A model generated the notes under the pieces. The model made no database searches, was not told the DNA's origin, and saw nothing but the letters and a program-made list of their open reading frames with translations. A stretch of DNA of 64,000 nt from Carposina sasakii (taxonomy: Eukaryota > Arthropoda > Insecta > Lepidoptera > Carposinidae): positions 5,704,001 through 5,768,000 of the forward strand of contig CP053175.1 in assembly GCA_014607495.2 (NCBI GenBank), read 5' to 3'. The translations under genes were made by a program, and so were the position numbers. Of the stretch, positions 62,305 through 64,000 are shown piece after piece. The stretch's first letter is position 1. Every line of letters starts with the position of its first letter.

Positions 62305-62539
62305 AGACTAGGATCCTGCACTGAATAAGTTGTTATTTCGCTTGCGATCTCATATGTTAGCAAACATACAAGAGTAAATACGAAATATTGTTATACCTAC
62401 AAAGTTCACTCATCTTTCGATATAGCGAAAGACAAAATAATAGAACTTCATAGGATTAAAACATTTAAAACTACTGTTTTAGAATACGCATTTATTTACA
62501 TCGGTATAACATAATTAATTTTATTAATATACCTACACA

Positions 62540-62770
62540 CGACTGTGTACCCAAAAATGGGATTGCTAGAACTTGCAAGATCGCGAAGGAGAACCTACAG
62601 GCAAGTTGAGTATAGCGTGGTTTGATGTTATAAATAAATTATAAAATTATTAGTAAAGAAATGGAAAAAATAAATAAATGACAACTTGCTAGCTCATCGC
62701 CTGAGTTCCTTAGTCGACATGCACGGAAGGAGATGCAGCTGATGTATTCTAGTGAAGCACCGCATCAGCA
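62540..62770 (+). repeat. Family B repeat with a 60-bp internal insertion
   Basis: ACACGACTGTGTACCC, AGATCGCGAAGGAGAA, ACAACTTGCTAGCTCATCGC, GACATGCACGGAAGGAGATG and TATTCTAGTGAAGCACCGCA. An AT-rich piece replaces the GATGTAAA region. Confidence 0.7.
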
Positions 62771-64000
62771 CAAGAGGCAAAACTATGTATAATTAATTAC
62801 ATAATAAATATTTGTACATTTTCTTTATCATAAACTTTATGTGTGAAAACTTTACTGTCATAAGAACCTCCGAAAACACAGCCGAAAAAACGAAACAAAC
62901 AAAATATTAGGACCTGGCTCACGAGGTTACCGCCATGTGGGATGTGGACTCTACAAATTATTGTCCTGATTGTACTTGTTACAGTCAACGGTTTAACAGC
63001 GAAGAGCCTCGACCAACACCTCAAGAGACTCTCGCTGGGTCAAGCAAGAGTCAGAAGGTGGTACTCCTCGACACGGCACGCACCGTGAGGAGGTTCCTCA
63101 CTCTGGGACCCTGGCCGCCGGCAGCTTGGACCTATGTCCCGCTGCAGGCGAGGCACTATTTTTTATATTCTTACATGTAAAAAGAAAAACGAGAAATGAC
63201 TGCATAATAATAATAATTATTATTATTATTATTTATTATTGTTATAATATTGTGAAAAAGAGGTAAACGTACTAAATCTTAGAAGTTGGCAAATAAAGAA
63301 TAAACGAAATCATTACTTCGCCGAAATTGTGTTTGCAGTACTTTGTACCAATTATCACGCTCGTCAAAACGCCAGTTTCCCTTTAAAATAATTTTATTAT
63401 TGTGAAGTGATAAAATCTTTGTAGATAAAATAATATAACCCTCAATTATTTTGAGGGCTCGTTTATTGATCAGTAACTTACGATTTGTTAAAATACGTGA
63501 TAGTATGACCAATGTATTTTTATTTTTACCTAATACAGTAAGACTTAACTATTGAATAACTGGCCCCAAGCACAAAATGTTTGGTCTCATCATGTTTTGG
63601 AATCTAATTTTAAGTCTTTCACAAGGTAATTCATTAGATACCAGTAACTACAATAATTACCGAGTTTGAATCGCAGCAGATATACGTACAATATAACGCA
63701 GCGTTGCTTGTATGTCAAAATAATATTAACAACCATCATAAATTACCCTTGTTTGACTAATATTTATACGCTAGATTTTATGTGCCCAATGGCGAAGTTA
63801 AGCCTCGTCTATAGAACGCAATATTAAAGTTCAGATTAGCATGTATCAACGTAGATTTGGCAGATAACTAAGATAAAAAAGGACAATGAATATCCATTCA
63901 TATTAATTGAATTAAAACATGCACCCGTATGATGAATTTGGTGAGAGCGAGATGTCTCACTTTTAAACGTCAAATTCACAGAGCTATTTATTAACTAGAT
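62771..64000. other. Intergenic DNA with one G+C-rich frame and a microsatellite
   Basis: The frame at 62935-63180 (ARTVRRFLTLGPWPPAAW) is G+C-rich and may be a retroelement scrap, but the family could not be named. (TAA/TTA)n at 63204-63240. The 77-codon minus-strand frame at 63279-63512 resembles nothing known. Confidence 0.4.
63204..63240. repeat. TAA/TTA microsatellite with a strand switch
   Basis: (TAA)n passes directly into (TTA)n, so the tract is self-complementary. Confidence 0.8.

Noticed and set aside
62935..63180. 81-codon plus-strand frame as a host gene
   Set aside because: It starts with ATG and is G+C-rich, but has no splice context or recognisable domain; a retroelement scrap is likelier.
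1..64000. CRISPR array, operon or bacterial-type defence system
   Set aside because: The sequence is an insect nuclear genome: no evenly spaced direct repeats with unique spacers, no clustered intronless genes.

Overview
This is a nuclear window from an insect, almost certainly a moth or butterfly. It holds spliced genes with GT-AG introns, insect-like orthologues, and a dense layer of short dispersed repeats of the kind common in lepidopteran genomes. Four conserved protein-coding genes can be supported. None is a single continuous open reading frame, and each was rebuilt by hand from splice sites, reading phase and family resemblance.

Layout: (1) 272-1774, minus strand: the 5' coding part of a Six4-type SIX homeobox gene. 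Two exons carry the first part of the SIX domain; the rest of that domain and the homeodomain lie beyond the left edge. (2) About 1.8-27.5 kb: intergenic or regulatory DNA packed with repeats, with no supported host gene. At least ten repeat families recur, and several copies are nested with visible target-site duplications. (3) About 27.5-31.6 kb: very A+T-rich and almost free of those repeats. (4) 31621-35956 (possibly to 36314), minus strand: a lysosome-associated membrane protein (LAMP) gene, five exons plus a tentative first exon. A palindromic pair of DRE-type TATCGATA sites lies just upstream. (5) 36.6-44.1 kb: intergenic, with a few repeats and a 0.5 kb inverted-repeat element. (6) 44109-55289, plus strand: an 11-exon Urb2/Npa2 ribosome-biogenesis gene, predicted at 1464 residues, with a characteristic C-terminal domain and two AATAAA signals. 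(7) 56612-59180, minus strand: cofilin/ADF (twinstar), complete except for the ATG exon; with that Met it is 148 residues. It converges on Urb2. (8) 59.2-64 kb: repeats and unassigned DNA.

The genes are unrelated housekeeping or developmental loci (transcription factor, lysosomal membrane protein, rRNA maturation factor, actin severing protein), and nothing suggests a functional cluster. No prokaryotic-style system, CRISPR array or toxin operon is present. The most distinctive material is the repeat layer: foldback elements with near-complete palindromes, one of them reduced to a 31-bp remnant between 6-7 bp duplications; hAT-type insertions with 8-bp duplications; an inverted element with repeated subterminal motifs; a tRNA-like SINE with a conserved block in front of the tRNA part; and a 34-bp piece of an Urb2 exon repeated in the next intron.
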